64,000 nt of DNA from JADZAI01 sp047602465 (GTDB taxonomy: Bacteria > Pseudomonadota > Alphaproteobacteria > Micropepsales > Micropepsaceae): NCBI GenBank assembly GCA_047602465.1, contig JASGHF010000001.1:1984001-2048000 (forward strand), in the 5' to 3' direction. The notes under the pieces were generated by a model. It saw nothing but the letters and a program-made list of their open reading frames with translations. It was not told the DNA's origin and did no database searches. Shown here one piece after another: positions 1 to 8,140 of this stretch (positions within the stretch are counted from its first letter, which is position 1; every line of letters begins with the position of its first letter). Made by a program: the position numbers and the translations under genes.

Positions 1-2
1 AA

Positions 3-209
3 CTGGCCGGCGCCGGGCTCGACGTCTTCGAGCACGAGCCGGCGGTGAACCCCAAGCTGCTGAAGCTGAACAACGTGGTGCTTCTGCCCCATATGGGTTC
101 CGCCACGCTCGAAAGCCGCGTGGACATGGGCGAGAAGGTCATCGTCAACATCAAGACCTATGCCGACGGCCACCGCCCGCCGGACCGTGTCATTCCTGCC
201 ATGCTGTAA
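3..209 (+). CDS. D-2-hydroxyacid dehydrogenase, C-terminal end (partial)
   Basis: Only the last 68 residues lie in the window; the gene begins before it. The frame reads LAGAGLDVFEHEP, then LLPHMGSATLESR, and ends at TAA. These are signatures of the D-isomer-specific 2-hydroxyacid dehydrogenases (glyoxylate/hydroxypyruvate reductase type): the AGLDVFE turn of the NAD-binding domain and the catalytic His in the PHxGSAT motif. The enzyme would reduce 2-keto acids such as glyoxylate or hydroxypyruvate with NAD(P)H in the cytoplasm. The exact substrate cannot be told from this fragment. Confidence 0.85.
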   Translation: MAGAGLDVFEHEPAVNPKLLKLNNVVLLPHMGSATLESRVDMGEKVIVNIKTYADGHRPPDRVIPAML

Positions 210-213
210 ACCA

Positions 214-233
214 ATCCTGTCGCTCGACAGGAT
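214..233 (+). terminator. Perfect hairpin after the dehydrogenase gene
   Basis: ATCCTGTC-GCTC-GACAGGAT is a perfect 8-bp stem with a 4-base loop, starting 5 bases after the dehydrogenase stop. No strong T run follows (cgttccggcttctt), so a rho-independent terminator is plausible but not certain. Confidence 0.4.
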
Positions 234-287
234 CGTTCCGGCTTCTTAAGTGTTGGAGGATACAGCGGACTTCGGGGCCGGCGGCGT

Positions 288-1379
288 ATGCGCTTGCGCA
301 TCATTCTTGCGCTCTTGGGGGCAGCGGCGCTCGGCGCCTGCGCCAGCCCGAAACCTGTGCCGCTCGACACCATCACCAGCGCGGCGGCGGCCAGCCCCGG
401 GGGCGGCGACCCGCAGGCGCGGCTGAAGGCGCTTCTCACCGACGAACAGCGCCTGAACGATGTCTTCGGCCGCCTCGTCACCTCCAATGCCGATCTGTGC
501 GGCGCGGACTATGTGCCGGCCTTCGGCTTCCGCCTGTGGTCGCTCAGCGACTTCGCCGACCCGATCAAGCCTGCCGCCGTCGCTGCGTTCGGCGTCGATG
601 AGCGCCTCCAGGTCTATGCCGTCGCCGCCGGACAACCGGCCGCCGAGGCCGGCATCCGGCCCGGCGACATCCTCAGGACCGTCGAGGGCAAGGCGCTCGC
701 CGATGGCCTCGACGGCCGCCGCCAGTTTGCGGAAGGCGTCACGGCGGGCCTGCTGAAGCGCGGCGCGGTGCGCTTCACCTTTCTGCGCGGCAAGAAGACC
801 GTGACGGTCCGTCTCAAGGCGCTGAAATCCTGCCCCTTCGCCGTCGCGCTGGCGGTGGGCGACGATCCCAATGCGGCGACCGACGGCGTCACCGTCTTCG
901 TCACCACAGGCATGCTGGATTTCGCGACCCAGGACCGCGACCTCGCCACCGTGCTCGGACACGAGATCGCCCACGCCATCCGGGGCGATGCCCAGATCAA
1001 GACCGATCCCGCCAAGCCGCGCCGTTCGGGCGCAGGCCGCGTCGTCGGCGCGGTGATCGACGCGGCCGCCGGGGTCGGCGATGCCGCGTTCGAGGCGCTG
1101 GGTCTCAGCGCCGCGCGCCGCAACTCCATCGCCGCCGAAGTCGCCTCCGACCGTCTCGGCCTCTATCTCGCGGCGCGGGCCGGCTACGACGTTTCGGCCG
1201 CGCCGGATATCTGGCGGCGGCTCGACAAGGAATATCCCTCGACCTCCGATGGCGGCTGGACCCATCCGTCCTCGTCCGACCGTTACGAGATGATGCGCGA
1301 GACCGCCGCCGAGATCGCCGAGAAACGCGCGGCGGGCGAGGCGCTTATTCCGGACCCTTCGGCGGCGCCGCAGTCCTGA
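288..1379 (+). CDS. M48-family metalloprotease lipoprotein with a PDZ-like domain
   Basis: 363 residues. An N-terminal signal ends in a lipobox (LGAC, Cys18), so the protein is probably anchored in a membrane facing the periplasm. A PDZ-like segment (about residues 100-190, with AAEAGIRPGDIL) precedes the zinc protease domain. The HExxH motif is at residues 225-229 and the probable third zinc ligand Glu284 is in the EVASD motif, as in M48 (HtpX/Ste24/LoiP-like) peptidases. It probably takes part in envelope protein quality control. Its last 35 bases overlap the convergent GtrA gene. Confidence 0.85.
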   Translation: MRLRIILALLGAAALGACASPKPVPLDTITSAAAASPGGGDPQARLKALLTDEQRLNDVFGRLVTSNADLCGADYVPAFGFRLWSLSDFADPIKPAAVAAFGVDERLQVYAVAAGQPAAEAGIRPGDILRTVEGKALADGLDGRRQFAEGVTAGLLKRGAVRFTFLRGKKTVTVRLKALKSCPFAVALAVGDDPNAATDGVTVFVTTGMLDFATQDRDLATVLGHEIAHAIRGDAQIKTDPAKPRRSGAGRVVGAVIDAAAGVGDAAFEALGLSAARRNSIAAEVASDRLGLYLAARAGYDVSAAPDIWRRLDKEYPSTSDGGWTHPSSSDRYEMMRETAAEIAEKRAAGEALIPDPSAAPQS

Positions 1380-1773
1380 AGACGAGCCGCGACGAGGCGG
1401 CATAGTTGAAGACGAGACCGGCGAGCGCCCCGCATCCCGCCGCCACATAGGGGCTGCCGAGCAGTCCCGGCCCGATATTCAGAAGCGCGACATAGACGCC
1501 GTAATTGACGGCGAGGCCGATCGAGTTCGCCGCCACGAAACGCGCCCATTCCCTGAGCACGCCGCTGAACCCATAGGCCTTGCGTTCGCCGAAGGTCAGC
1601 TGCCGGTTCAGCGCCCAGGTGAAGGTCACCGTCACCGCGAAGGACAGCGCACGTCCCCAATAGGGTCCGATCCCCAGCCCCTCGATGGCGATGATGAGAA
1701 TGCCGAGATCGAGAAAGAAGCCGAGCGTCCCGACAAAGGCGAAACGCAGGAACGGCGGCAGACGCTGCATCAT
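1345..1773 (-). CDS. GtrA-family membrane protein
   Basis: 142 residues with four predicted membrane segments and the GtrA pattern (FVGTLGFFLDLGI near the N-terminus, then a TWALNRQLTF motif and a second pair of helices). GtrA proteins are linked to translocation of polyprenyl-phosphate-linked sugars across the inner membrane. It is last in a three-gene operon: its ATGATG start directly follows the stop codon of the GT2 gene, which suggests translational coupling. The glycosyltransferase partners fit a lipid-linked sugar role. Confidence 0.85.
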   Translation of the reverse strand: MMQRLPPFLRFAFVGTLGFFLDLGILIIAIEGLGIGPYWGRALSFAVTVTFTWALNRQLTFGERKAYGFSGVLREWARFVAANSIGLAVNYGVYVALLNIGPGLLGSPYVAAGCGALAGLVFNYAASSRLVFRTAAPPKGPE

Positions 1774-2685
1774 CTAGGGCGGCGGCAGCGAGAGGTAATG
1801 CAGCCGCTTCACCTCCCAGCGCCCCTTGGTGACGCTGTCGAGGATGAGGCCGGTCATCGCCGACAGCGCCGAGAGCAGCGCCAGGCTCGCCGCCAGAACG
1901 GCGCTGGGCAGCGTCGTGACGAGGCTGGTGCGGATGAATTCGATCACCACCGGAATGCCGATGCCGAGCGAGAGCAGCGCCAGCAGGATCGCGATCAGCC
2001 CGAAGAACACCAGCGGCCGTTCCTGGCGCACCAGCTTGGCGATGGTCATCAGAATCTTCCAGCCGTCGCGATAGGTGCGCAGCTTGGAGACCGTGCCCTC
2101 GGGCCGTTCCTTGTAGTGCGTGTCGACCTCCGCCACCGGCGTCATCATGCGCGCGACATGCACGGTCAGTTCGGTCTCGATGCCGAAGCCCGACGCCATG
2201 AAGGGCAGCGACTTCACGAAGCGCCGCGACATCACGCGGTAGCCGGTCAGCATGTCCTCGAAGGGCGATCTGAAGAACAGGCGCACCAGGCTGGTCAGCA
2301 GCCAGTTGCCGAATTTGTGCCCGCGGCGATAGGCGGCCTCCGCCGTCTCCACGCGCTTGCCGGCGATCATGTCCAGCTTCTCGGCCACCAGCTTCTCGAT
2401 CATCGCCGGTGCGGCGGCGGCGTCATAGGTGTCGTCGCCATCGGCCATCACATAGATATCGGCCTCGATATCGGCGAACTGCCGCCGCACGACATTGCCT
2501 TTGCCCTGCGCCGGCTCGGTGCGGACGATAGCCCCCGCCCCGCGCGCGACCTCGGCGGTCCTGTCGGTGGAGTTGTTGTCGTAGACATAGATCGCCGCGT
2601 CCGGCAGCGCCGTGCGGAAATCGGCCACCGTCTTGGCGATGGCGCCTTCTTCGTTATAGCAGGGCAGCAGAACGGCGATCTTCAT
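1774..2685 (-). CDS. Family 2 glycosyltransferase (dolichol-phosphate-sugar synthase-like)
   Basis: 303 residues. The N-terminal GT-A domain starts with VLLPCYNEEGAI and has the acidic motif MADGDDTYD. A C-terminal pair of hydrophobic segments (about residues 225-290) should hold the enzyme at the inner membrane. Such enzymes transfer a sugar from a nucleotide sugar to a polyprenyl phosphate. It sits between a multi-pass membrane protein (6 bases upstream) and GtrA, forming a complete-looking module: make the lipid-linked sugar, flip it, transfer it. Confidence 0.85.
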   Translation of the reverse strand: MKIAVLLPCYNEEGAIAKTVADFRTALPDAAIYVYDNNSTDRTAEVARGAGAIVRTEPAQGKGNVVRRQFADIEADIYVMADGDDTYDAAAAPAMIEKLVAEKLDMIAGKRVETAEAAYRRGHKFGNWLLTSLVRLFFRSPFEDMLTGYRVMSRRFVKSLPFMASGFGIETELTVHVARMMTPVAEVDTHYKERPEGTVSKLRTYRDGWKILMTIAKLVRQERPLVFFGLIAILLALLSLGIGIPVVIEFIRTSLVTTLPSAVLAASLALLSALSAMTGLILDSVTKGRWEVKRLHYLSLPPP

Positions 2686-2691
2686 CCGCGA

Positions 2692-4275
2692 TTACTGCGC
2701 CACAACGCGGCACCAGCGCAAGGCAGGCGCAAGATTGCTCGTCACGTCGGTGCAGTCCTCTGTCCGCTTCAGCCCGATCAGGGTCAACGCCCTGTCGCCC
2801 CGTCCGGCTTCGCCGGGCAGGAACAGCGTGAAGAGGTCGCCGCCGGCCGCCAGATGGGCCTCGATGCGCGTCGTCATGCCCGCCAGGAACGCCGTGTCCC
2901 TGTCCGGCCCCACCAGGAACCCGTCGACGCGCAGGAAGGGAATGGCCGCCGGAAATTCCGGAATGACGAAGCCCATCGGCTCCACCCCGGTCATCAGCGC
3001 CATGGTCGCCTCGGGCCGCGCGATCTCCGGCACGTCCACCACCACCATGCCCCCGGCGAACGGCGCGCGGTTGCCCTTGTAGAGCGTCGTCAGCGCCGCC
3101 ACCGCGATCAGAGCCGCCGCCACGCCCGCGCGCCTGACGCCGCCCGGCAGCGGCAGCAATCCCAGCGCGGCCACGATCAGCAGCGGCGCGATCATCTCCA
3201 GCGGCGTGATGTAGCGGTAGATCGCGAAGATCGCGATCCAGCTCACATAGGCGGCCGCCGCAAAGGCGAAGAGAATGCGCGCCGCCCGGCGCGGCACGAC
3301 GGGCGCGCGTGACGCCATGCCGCTCGCCCCCGCGATCAGGCCCAGCGGCACCGCGACATAGGCGAAGGCGATGCGCCAGTCGTTCACCGCCCAGTCCGAC
3401 GAGACGCGCCAGTTATCGGCGAAGCGGAACGGCAGCGTCAGCGCATCCAGGAACGACCCGGGCAGGAAGCGCGTGTCGCGATAGGAGGCATCGAGGATCA
3501 GCGTCGAACCGATCAGATCGTTGAAATAGGGAAAGAGCGGGTTGCCCGTCTCGCGCCACAGCACGAAGAACCACCAGCCCGAGGCGAGCATCAGCCCGCC
3601 AAACGCCGCCAGCCCGCACCAGAAGACGAGCGCGATGCGCCGGACGTTCAGCGACGGCGCCGCCGCGACGGCCGCAAGGATCGCCAATCCGAACGGCGCC
3701 GTCGGCAGCTTCAGCCCCACCGCGATGCCGGTCAGCAGACCGGCGATCATCACGATGCGGCGCGCGTCTTTCGTTTCGCCCGCATCCAGCATCACGCGGT
3801 GCTTCACTATCAGCCACAGCGCCGCCAGCACGGGGATCGAGACGACATTGTCGTAGTAGGTCGTGCCGGTGAGGATCACCGCATAGCCGCCGGTCACGCC
3901 CAGCACCGCGATCAGCGCCGCCAGGCCGCGCCGCATCACCGTCTCCGGCGCGATCGCGTCGCGCGCGATCAGATAGAGGAACGAGAAGTTCAGCCCCTGC
4001 ACGAGGCCGAGAAACGCGCCCGCCACCCAGCCGGGTCCGATGTGTCCCACCACCCATAGCGGCAGATCGATCAGCGGATTGTAATAGGTCGCGTGATGCG
4101 CGACCGCCGCATCGAACCCCATGCGCCCGGTCAGCAGCGCGTAAGGGTTATACCAATGGTAATTGCGCAGATCCCACGAGGTCGACTGGCCGAGCCAGAT
4201 CGACAGCGCGGCGATGGCCAGCGGCCCGGCGATGAACGGCCAGATCTCGCCGCGGCGCGGCGCAGCGGCGGTCAT
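2692..4275 (-). CDS. Multi-pass membrane protein, probable GT-C-like glycosyltransferase
   Basis: 527 residues with about ten or more hydrophobic segments and a short soluble C-terminus. The first periplasmic loop holds the charged and aromatic pattern WDLRNYHWYNPYALL followed by HHATYYNPLIDLP. Its position resembles the catalytic first loop of GT-C transferases, but I do not recognise the family. It is the first gene of the operon with the GT2 and GtrA genes, so transfer of a lipid-linked sugar to a cell-surface acceptor is a reasonable guess. That function is inferred from context only. Confidence 0.6.
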   Translation of the reverse strand: MTAAAPRRGEIWPFIAGPLAIAALSIWLGQSTSWDLRNYHWYNPYALLTGRMGFDAAVAHHATYYNPLIDLPLWVVGHIGPGWVAGAFLGLVQGLNFSFLYLIARDAIAPETVMRRGLAALIAVLGVTGGYAVILTGTTYYDNVVSIPVLAALWLIVKHRVMLDAGETKDARRIVMIAGLLTGIAVGLKLPTAPFGLAILAAVAAAPSLNVRRIALVFWCGLAAFGGLMLASGWWFFVLWRETGNPLFPYFNDLIGSTLILDASYRDTRFLPGSFLDALTLPFRFADNWRVSSDWAVNDWRIAFAYVAVPLGLIAGASGMASRAPVVPRRAARILFAFAAAAYVSWIAIFAIYRYITPLEMIAPLLIVAALGLLPLPGGVRRAGVAAALIAVAALTTLYKGNRAPFAGGMVVVDVPEIARPEATMALMTGVEPMGFVIPEFPAAIPFLRVDGFLVGPDRDTAFLAGMTTRIEAHLAAGGDLFTLFLPGEAGRGDRALTLIGLKRTEDCTDVTSNLAPALRWCRVVAQ

Positions 4276-4280
4276 GGCGC

Positions 4281-4760
4281 TCAGCGGCGGGTCAGCGTCA
4301 TCGGCGCGGTGTTGCGCCCGTCGATCATCTCGCCTCTCAGCACGCCTTCGCTTTCGGCCTTCAGGCGGAAGGCGAGCACCTCGTCGGCGTCGTATTCGCC
4401 GTCATCCTCGATCTCCAGGATCACGAACGACACGATGAAGCCGCCGTCGGTTCCGGCCTCGACGATGCCCCAGACGCCGCCGCCATCCTTGCTGCGCCCC
4501 GGTTCTGCGGCGCGCCTGACGCTCAGCGTGAAGCGATTGCCCGGCTGGATCGCCAGGTCGCCGGTATAGGCATCGCCCTCACGGTTCAGCTCCAGCGTCC
4601 ATGAGGTGCCCGGCGCAAACAGCGATGCGGCGACCGACGCCGCCGTCGTGTCGATCTGCGCCGGCAGCGGCGCAGGCGGCGGCGGCACGTCGGCCATCGC
4701 AGGGGCCAGCGCGGGGCCGGCGAACGCCAGCAGCGAAGCGGCAAGAACGGCGATCTTCAT
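4281..4760 (-). CDS. Secreted protein of unknown function
   Basis: 159 residues with a clear signal peptide (MKIAVLAASLLAFAGPALA). The mature part looks like a small beta-rich domain (WTLELNREGDAYTGDLAI, later GGGVWGIVEAG), perhaps a beta-barrel or lipocalin-like fold. No catalytic motif is visible. It ends 5 bases before the start of the GT-C-like gene on the same strand, so it may be co-transcribed with the glycosylation operon. Two further secreted proteins on the same strand lie upstream. Function unknown. Confidence 0.6.
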   Translation of the reverse strand: MKIAVLAASLLAFAGPALAPAMADVPPPPAPLPAQIDTTAASVAASLFAPGTSWTLELNREGDAYTGDLAIQPGNRFTLSVRRAAEPGRSKDGGGVWGIVEAGTDGGFIVSFVILEIEDDGEYDADEVLAFRLKAESEGVLRGEMIDGRNTAPMTLTRR

Positions 4761-4833
4761 GCATCTCTCCCGGATCTCGCTGCCGACACTAGAGCACGGC
4801 CGGCGTCAGCGGAATCCATCCGGCGCAAATGAT

Positions 4834-4858
4834 CATGGCCGCCCTCGGGGCGGCCATG
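4834..4858 (-). terminator. Strong palindromic hairpin between two minus-strand genes
   Basis: CATGGCCGCCC-TCG-GGGCGGCCATG is a perfect 11-bp stem with a 3-base loop. It lies just past the end of the GYF_2 gene (4878) and before the next minus-strand gene. On the minus strand it is followed by ATCATTTG, a weak T tract, so termination is likely but not textbook. Confidence 0.5.
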
Positions 4859-4877
4859 AGGCAGGATGAATTCCCGA

Positions 4878-5282
4878 TCAGATGACGCCGAACTTCTCGT
4901 CCAGCGGGGTCTTCGGCTTCTGGTTGCGGATCGCCGCAGCGACATGCTTCGCCATCAGCGTCTCGCTCTCAGCGATCGTCCGCCAGCCGTCCATGCCGGA
5001 ACGCCAGACCAGGCTCGCCGAGGTGATCTCGCCCTTCTGCATGCGGCGGATCAACGCCTCATCGGTCAGCGGGCCGACCTTTGCGCCGTCGATCACGACA
5101 TACCACACGGCCCCGGCCTCGACCTCCGCCGGCAGCGGCGGGGGCGTTTCGGAGGCGGTGGCCGCGGCGGGCGCCGCAAGCTTCGGCAACACCGTGCTGC
5201 CGGCTGCCCAGGCAGCGGGGGGCAGCGCACCGGCGATCAGCGCGGCCAGCGAACCGGAAGCGACGAAACGGGTGACGGACAT
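4878..5282 (-). CDS. Secreted GYF_2 (DUF4339) domain protein
   Basis: 134 residues from the preferred start (MSVTRFVASG), which places a signal peptide ending near AAWAA at the N-terminus; an in-frame ATG 33 bases upstream would spoil the signal. The mature protein holds one GYF_2 domain: WYVVIDGAKVGPLTDEAL, then LVWRSGMDGWRTIAE. In this family the W-Y and G-P-L positions form a peptide-binding surface. Most GYF_2 proteins are cytoplasmic or membrane-bound, so an exported one is unusual. The next gene upstream carries a similar domain. Confidence 0.7.
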   Translation of the reverse strand: MSVTRFVASGSLAALIAGALPPAAWAAGSTVLPKLAAPAAATASETPPPLPAEVEAGAVWYVVIDGAKVGPLTDEALIRRMQKGEITSASLVWRSGMDGWRTIAESETLMAKHVAAAIRNQKPKTPLDEKFGVI

Positions 5283-5392
5283 GGCGAAACCTTCGAACTC
5301 CCTGAGCAGGGCCATCTGCCCCGACGCCTAAGAGTATCAGCGGAAACTGCGCCTGAATTGAGGCGCGGAACCGGCGCGGAAATCCGCCGGAA

Positions 5393-6154
5393 TCAGCGAA
5401 TCCGGCTGAATGTCACGCCGGTCTCGATACTGCGCATGGCGGCGTCGTTTTCGATCCGCATCGTCTTCTCGTCGATCGTCACGCCGTCCGGCCCCTCAAT
5501 GGTCAGCACGAAACGGTCGGGCGAGAGCGGCCGGATGCGCCAGACGCCGGAGACCTGGTCACGGCGCGGCGGCATGCCAGTGACATGGGGAAGCGTCACG
5601 AATATCGCCGCCTCGTAGCTGCCGCCGGGATGGAAGGTCTGCTCGGTGACCGTTTCGAAGGTCGAGCCAGAGACCTCCTGGATCACGGAAGACCGCCAGC
5701 TTCCCACCAGATGCGCGCCCAGCGCGCGCTCCAGCTCCGCCTCGACGCTGGCCGGCGGCACGTCATGGGTCGGCGGCGGCGTCACGCCGGCACGGGGGGC
5801 CTCCGCCCGGGGCGCCGGCATCACCAGCGGCCCGCTCCAAAGCTCCGCCTCAGAGCGCTGCGGGCGCTGCGGCGCGGCGCTGCGGCCGCCCGCAGCCGCC
5901 CCGCCGACATGGGGCTGAAGCGCCGGAATATTCCTCGCGAAGGTCCAGCCGCGTCCGGGTTCGAAAACCTGCGTCGAGGCACGGATGACGCCATCCTCGG
6001 CCAGCTCGACGATCTGGCGCTCGTAGAGCGGACCCTTGGTGACGTTGCGCTCGATATAGAACCAGGACTCGGCCTGCGTGATGCCGTTGGGACCGGCGGC
6101 GGCAGGCAGGGCCAGCACGATCATCGCGGCGAAGGCTTGGATCAGGCGCAGCAT
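5393..6154 (-). CDS. Secreted protein with N-terminal GYF_2-like domain
   Basis: 253 residues. A signal peptide (ending LALPAAAG) is followed by a GYF_2-like unit (WFYIERNVTKGPLYERQI, then FEPGRGWTFARNIP), a Pro/Ala-rich linker (about residues 85-135) and a beta-rich C-terminal domain containing VSGVWRI and FVLTIEG. The C-terminal part loosely resembles the secreted protein at 4281-4760. The three genes are tandem on one strand and may form a small secreted-protein operon. Function unknown. Confidence 0.65.
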   Translation of the reverse strand: MLRLIQAFAAMIVLALPAAAGPNGITQAESWFYIERNVTKGPLYERQIVELAEDGVIRASTQVFEPGRGWTFARNIPALQPHVGGAAAGGRSAAPQRPQRSEAELWSGPLVMPAPRAEAPRAGVTPPPTHDVPPASVEAELERALGAHLVGSWRSSVIQEVSGSTFETVTEQTFHPGGSYEAAIFVTLPHVTGMPPRRDQVSGVWRIRPLSPDRFVLTIEGPDGVTIDEKTMRIENDAAMRSIETGVTFSRIR

Positions 6155-6222
6155 CGGGACCGCAGTCTTTCTGAAAAAAGTTCCCTCGCACTATCGCCCG
6201 CCAATCGGACCGAAATGAGGCG

Positions 6223-6978
6223 TCAACCGCCGCAGGCCGGGCATTCCGGGTCGCGCTTCAGGCGCACCTTGCGGGTCACCGCCGATAACCCGTCAAACAA
6301 CACAATGTTCCCGGTCAGGCTCTCCCCGAACCCGGCCAGCTCCTTCACCGCCTCCAGCGCCGCCCATGTGCCCAGCACCCCGGCCAGCGCTCCGACCACG
6401 CCCTGCTCGGTGCAGTTGGCGACGCCTTCCGGGATCTCCGGCACGAAACAGCGATAGCAGGGCTGCGTCCTGCGGTCGGGCCGGAACACCGCGAGCTGGC
6501 CGTCGAACTCGCCGATCGCCGCCGAGACCAGCGGCTTGCCCAGGGCCAGGCACGCCGCATTCACCGCAAAGCGCGTCTGAAAATTATCGCAGCCATCCAG
6601 CACAAGATCGTAAGGGCCGATGAGATCCGCCGCATTCGCCTCCGTCAGGCGCACCTGATGCACGGTCACGGCGACATCGGGATTGATCGCATTCAGCCGC
6701 CGCGCCGCGCTGTCGCCCTTGGGCGCGCCCACCTCATCCGTCGCGAAGATCACCTGGCGCTGAAGATTCGACAGCGAAACGATGTCGTCATCCACGACGC
6801 CGATCGTGCCGACGCCCGCCGCCGCCAGATACATCAGCGCCGGCGCGCCCAATCCCCCCGCGCCGACCACCAGCACCTTCGCATCCAGCAATTTGCGCTG
6901 GCCCGTGCCGCCGATCTCGCGCAGCAGGATATGCCGCGCATAGCGCTCCAGTTGGTCATCGGTCAGGGGCAGTGCCAT
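6223..6978 (-). CDS. moeB: Molybdopterin-synthase/ThiS adenylyltransferase (MoeB/ThiF family)
   Basis: 251 residues, the usual size of bacterial MoeB. The ATP-binding GxGGLG motif is at residues 39-44. Two zinc-binding cysteine pairs are visible (CYRC near 167-170 and CPAC at 246-249), and a candidate catalytic Cys lies in NCTEQG. The enzyme adenylates the C-terminal Gly-Gly of a small sulfur carrier (MoaD or ThiS) for molybdopterin or thiazole synthesis. No moa or thi genes are nearby, so the carrier is undecided. It is divergent from the epimerase-like gene. Confidence 0.9.
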   Translation of the reverse strand: MALPLTDDQLERYARHILLREIGGTGQRKLLDAKVLVVGAGGLGAPALMYLAAAGVGTIGVVDDDIVSLSNLQRQVIFATDEVGAPKGDSAARRLNAINPDVAVTVHQVRLTEANAADLIGPYDLVLDGCDNFQTRFAVNAACLALGKPLVSAAIGEFDGQLAVFRPDRRTQPCYRCFVPEIPEGVANCTEQGVVGALAGVLGTWAALEAVKELAGFGESLTGNIVLFDGLSAVTRKVRLKRDPECPACGG

Positions 6979-7022
6979 CGCGCCATCTTGTCATGCGCCG
7001 CCGCTCCAGCGGAAGCTGGGGC

Positions 7023-7901
7023 ATGAGCGGACATCTCTTCATCTTCGGATATGGCTATGTCGCGGGCGCGCTGACAGAGCGGCTGCAACCCAGGGGCTGG
7101 AAAATCTCCGCCAGCGCCCGCCGCCTCGACAAGGCGGGTGCGCTCACCGCCGCCGGCATCCCGGCCACCGTCTTCGGCCCGCACGGCTTCACCGATTTCG
7201 CGCGCACGCTGTCCGGCGTCACCCACATCCTCATCACCGCCCCGCCGGGCGAGGACGGCGATCCGGTCCTCCGCGCCCATACGCCCGGCCTCGAAGCGCT
7301 GACCGGCCTTCAGGGCATCGTCTATCTCTCCACCACCGGGGTTTACGGCGATGCCAACGGCGCCTGGGTCGACGAGGCAGCGCCCATCACCCCGGTCCAC
7401 GAGCGCGGCAACCGCCGCGCCGATGCGGAACTGGAATGGAACGAGATCGGCGAGATGACCGGCGCGGCCGTCACCGTGCTGCGCCTGCCCGGCATATACG
7501 GCCCCGGCCGCAGCGCCTTCGACCGCCTCCGCGACGGCACGGCCAGGCGGCTGGTGAAACCCGGCCAGGTCTTCAGCCGCATCCATGTCGACGACATCGT
7601 GCAGGCGATCGAGGCCTCGCTCGCCCTCGACCACGGCACCGTCCTCAATATCGCCGACGACGAACCCGCCCCGCCGCAGGACGTCATCACCGAAGCCGCA
7701 CGGCTTCTGGGCGTCGAGCCGCCGCCGGAGGAGGATTTCGAGACCGCCAAAGCGCGCATGACGCCCATGGCGCTTGAGTTCTATTCCGCCAACCGCCGCA
7801 TCGCGAATGCCCGCATGAAGGCGGAGCTGGGCCTCCGGCTTATCCACCCCACCTATCGCGAAGGCCTCCGCGCCATCCTCGCCGCCGAGGGGAACGGCTG
7901 A
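7023..7901 (+). CDS. NAD(P)-dependent epimerase/dehydratase-like protein (YeeZ type)
   Basis: 292 residues from the ATG at 7023, chosen because the Rossmann motif (FIFGYGYVAGAL) follows at once. The protein is an extended SDR: VYLSTTGVYGD, a DEAAPITP segment, and PGIYGPGRS as in YeeZ/GDP-mannose-4,6-dehydratase relatives. The usual YxxxK pair is not evident, as is common in the YeeZ-like group. It is divergent from moeB with 44 bases between starts. Substrate unknown. Confidence 0.75.
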   Translation: MSGHLFIFGYGYVAGALTERLQPRGWKISASARRLDKAGALTAAGIPATVFGPHGFTDFARTLSGVTHILITAPPGEDGDPVLRAHTPGLEALTGLQGIVYLSTTGVYGDANGAWVDEAAPITPVHERGNRRADAELEWNEIGEMTGAAVTVLRLPGIYGPGRSAFDRLRDGTARRLVKPGQVFSRIHVDDIVQAIEASLALDHGTVLNIADDEPAPPQDVITEAARLLGVEPPPEEDFETAKARMTPMALEFYSANRRIANARMKAELGLRLIHPTYREGLRAILAAEGNG

Positions 7902-7987
7902 CGCCGTTCAGCGTTATTTCACACGTCGCGCGTAGCATTTCGTTTCGCAGCGAAGGACGTAACGCGTCCAACCCAAGGGAGGCTGCG

Positions 7988-8140
7988 ATGACGACGCTGA
8001 TCCAGTGGTTCACCGGCGAAAACCAGCCGGCCGAGGCTCCTGACGACGAGGCCGACACCCAGATTCTCGCGGAAACCCGCGATGCCCTGCCGGCTCACGT
8101 CCAGGAATTCCTGACCCTCAAGGCGACCGCCGGCTTCTAG
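7988..8140 (+). CDS. Small acidic protein, 50 residues
   Basis: A short frame (MTTLIQWFTGENQPAE... ending LTLKATAGF) preceded by a strong ribosome-binding site (GGGAGG, 7977-7982). It is acidic in the middle (DDEADTQ) with no signal peptide or membrane segment. Its TAG overlaps the stop of the convergent hydrolase gene (shared CTAG at 8137-8140), the same stop-sharing seen at three other convergent gene pairs here, which supports a real gene. The region upstream has a palindrome TTCGCAGCGAA. Function unknown. Confidence 0.55.
   Translation: MTTLIQWFTGENQPAEAPDDEADTQILAETRDALPAHVQEFLTLKATAGF

Noticed and set aside
1798..3312. Plus-strand open frame of 504 codons
   Set aside because: Antisense to the GT2 and GT-C-like genes, with Arg/His/Gln-rich composition and no motif.
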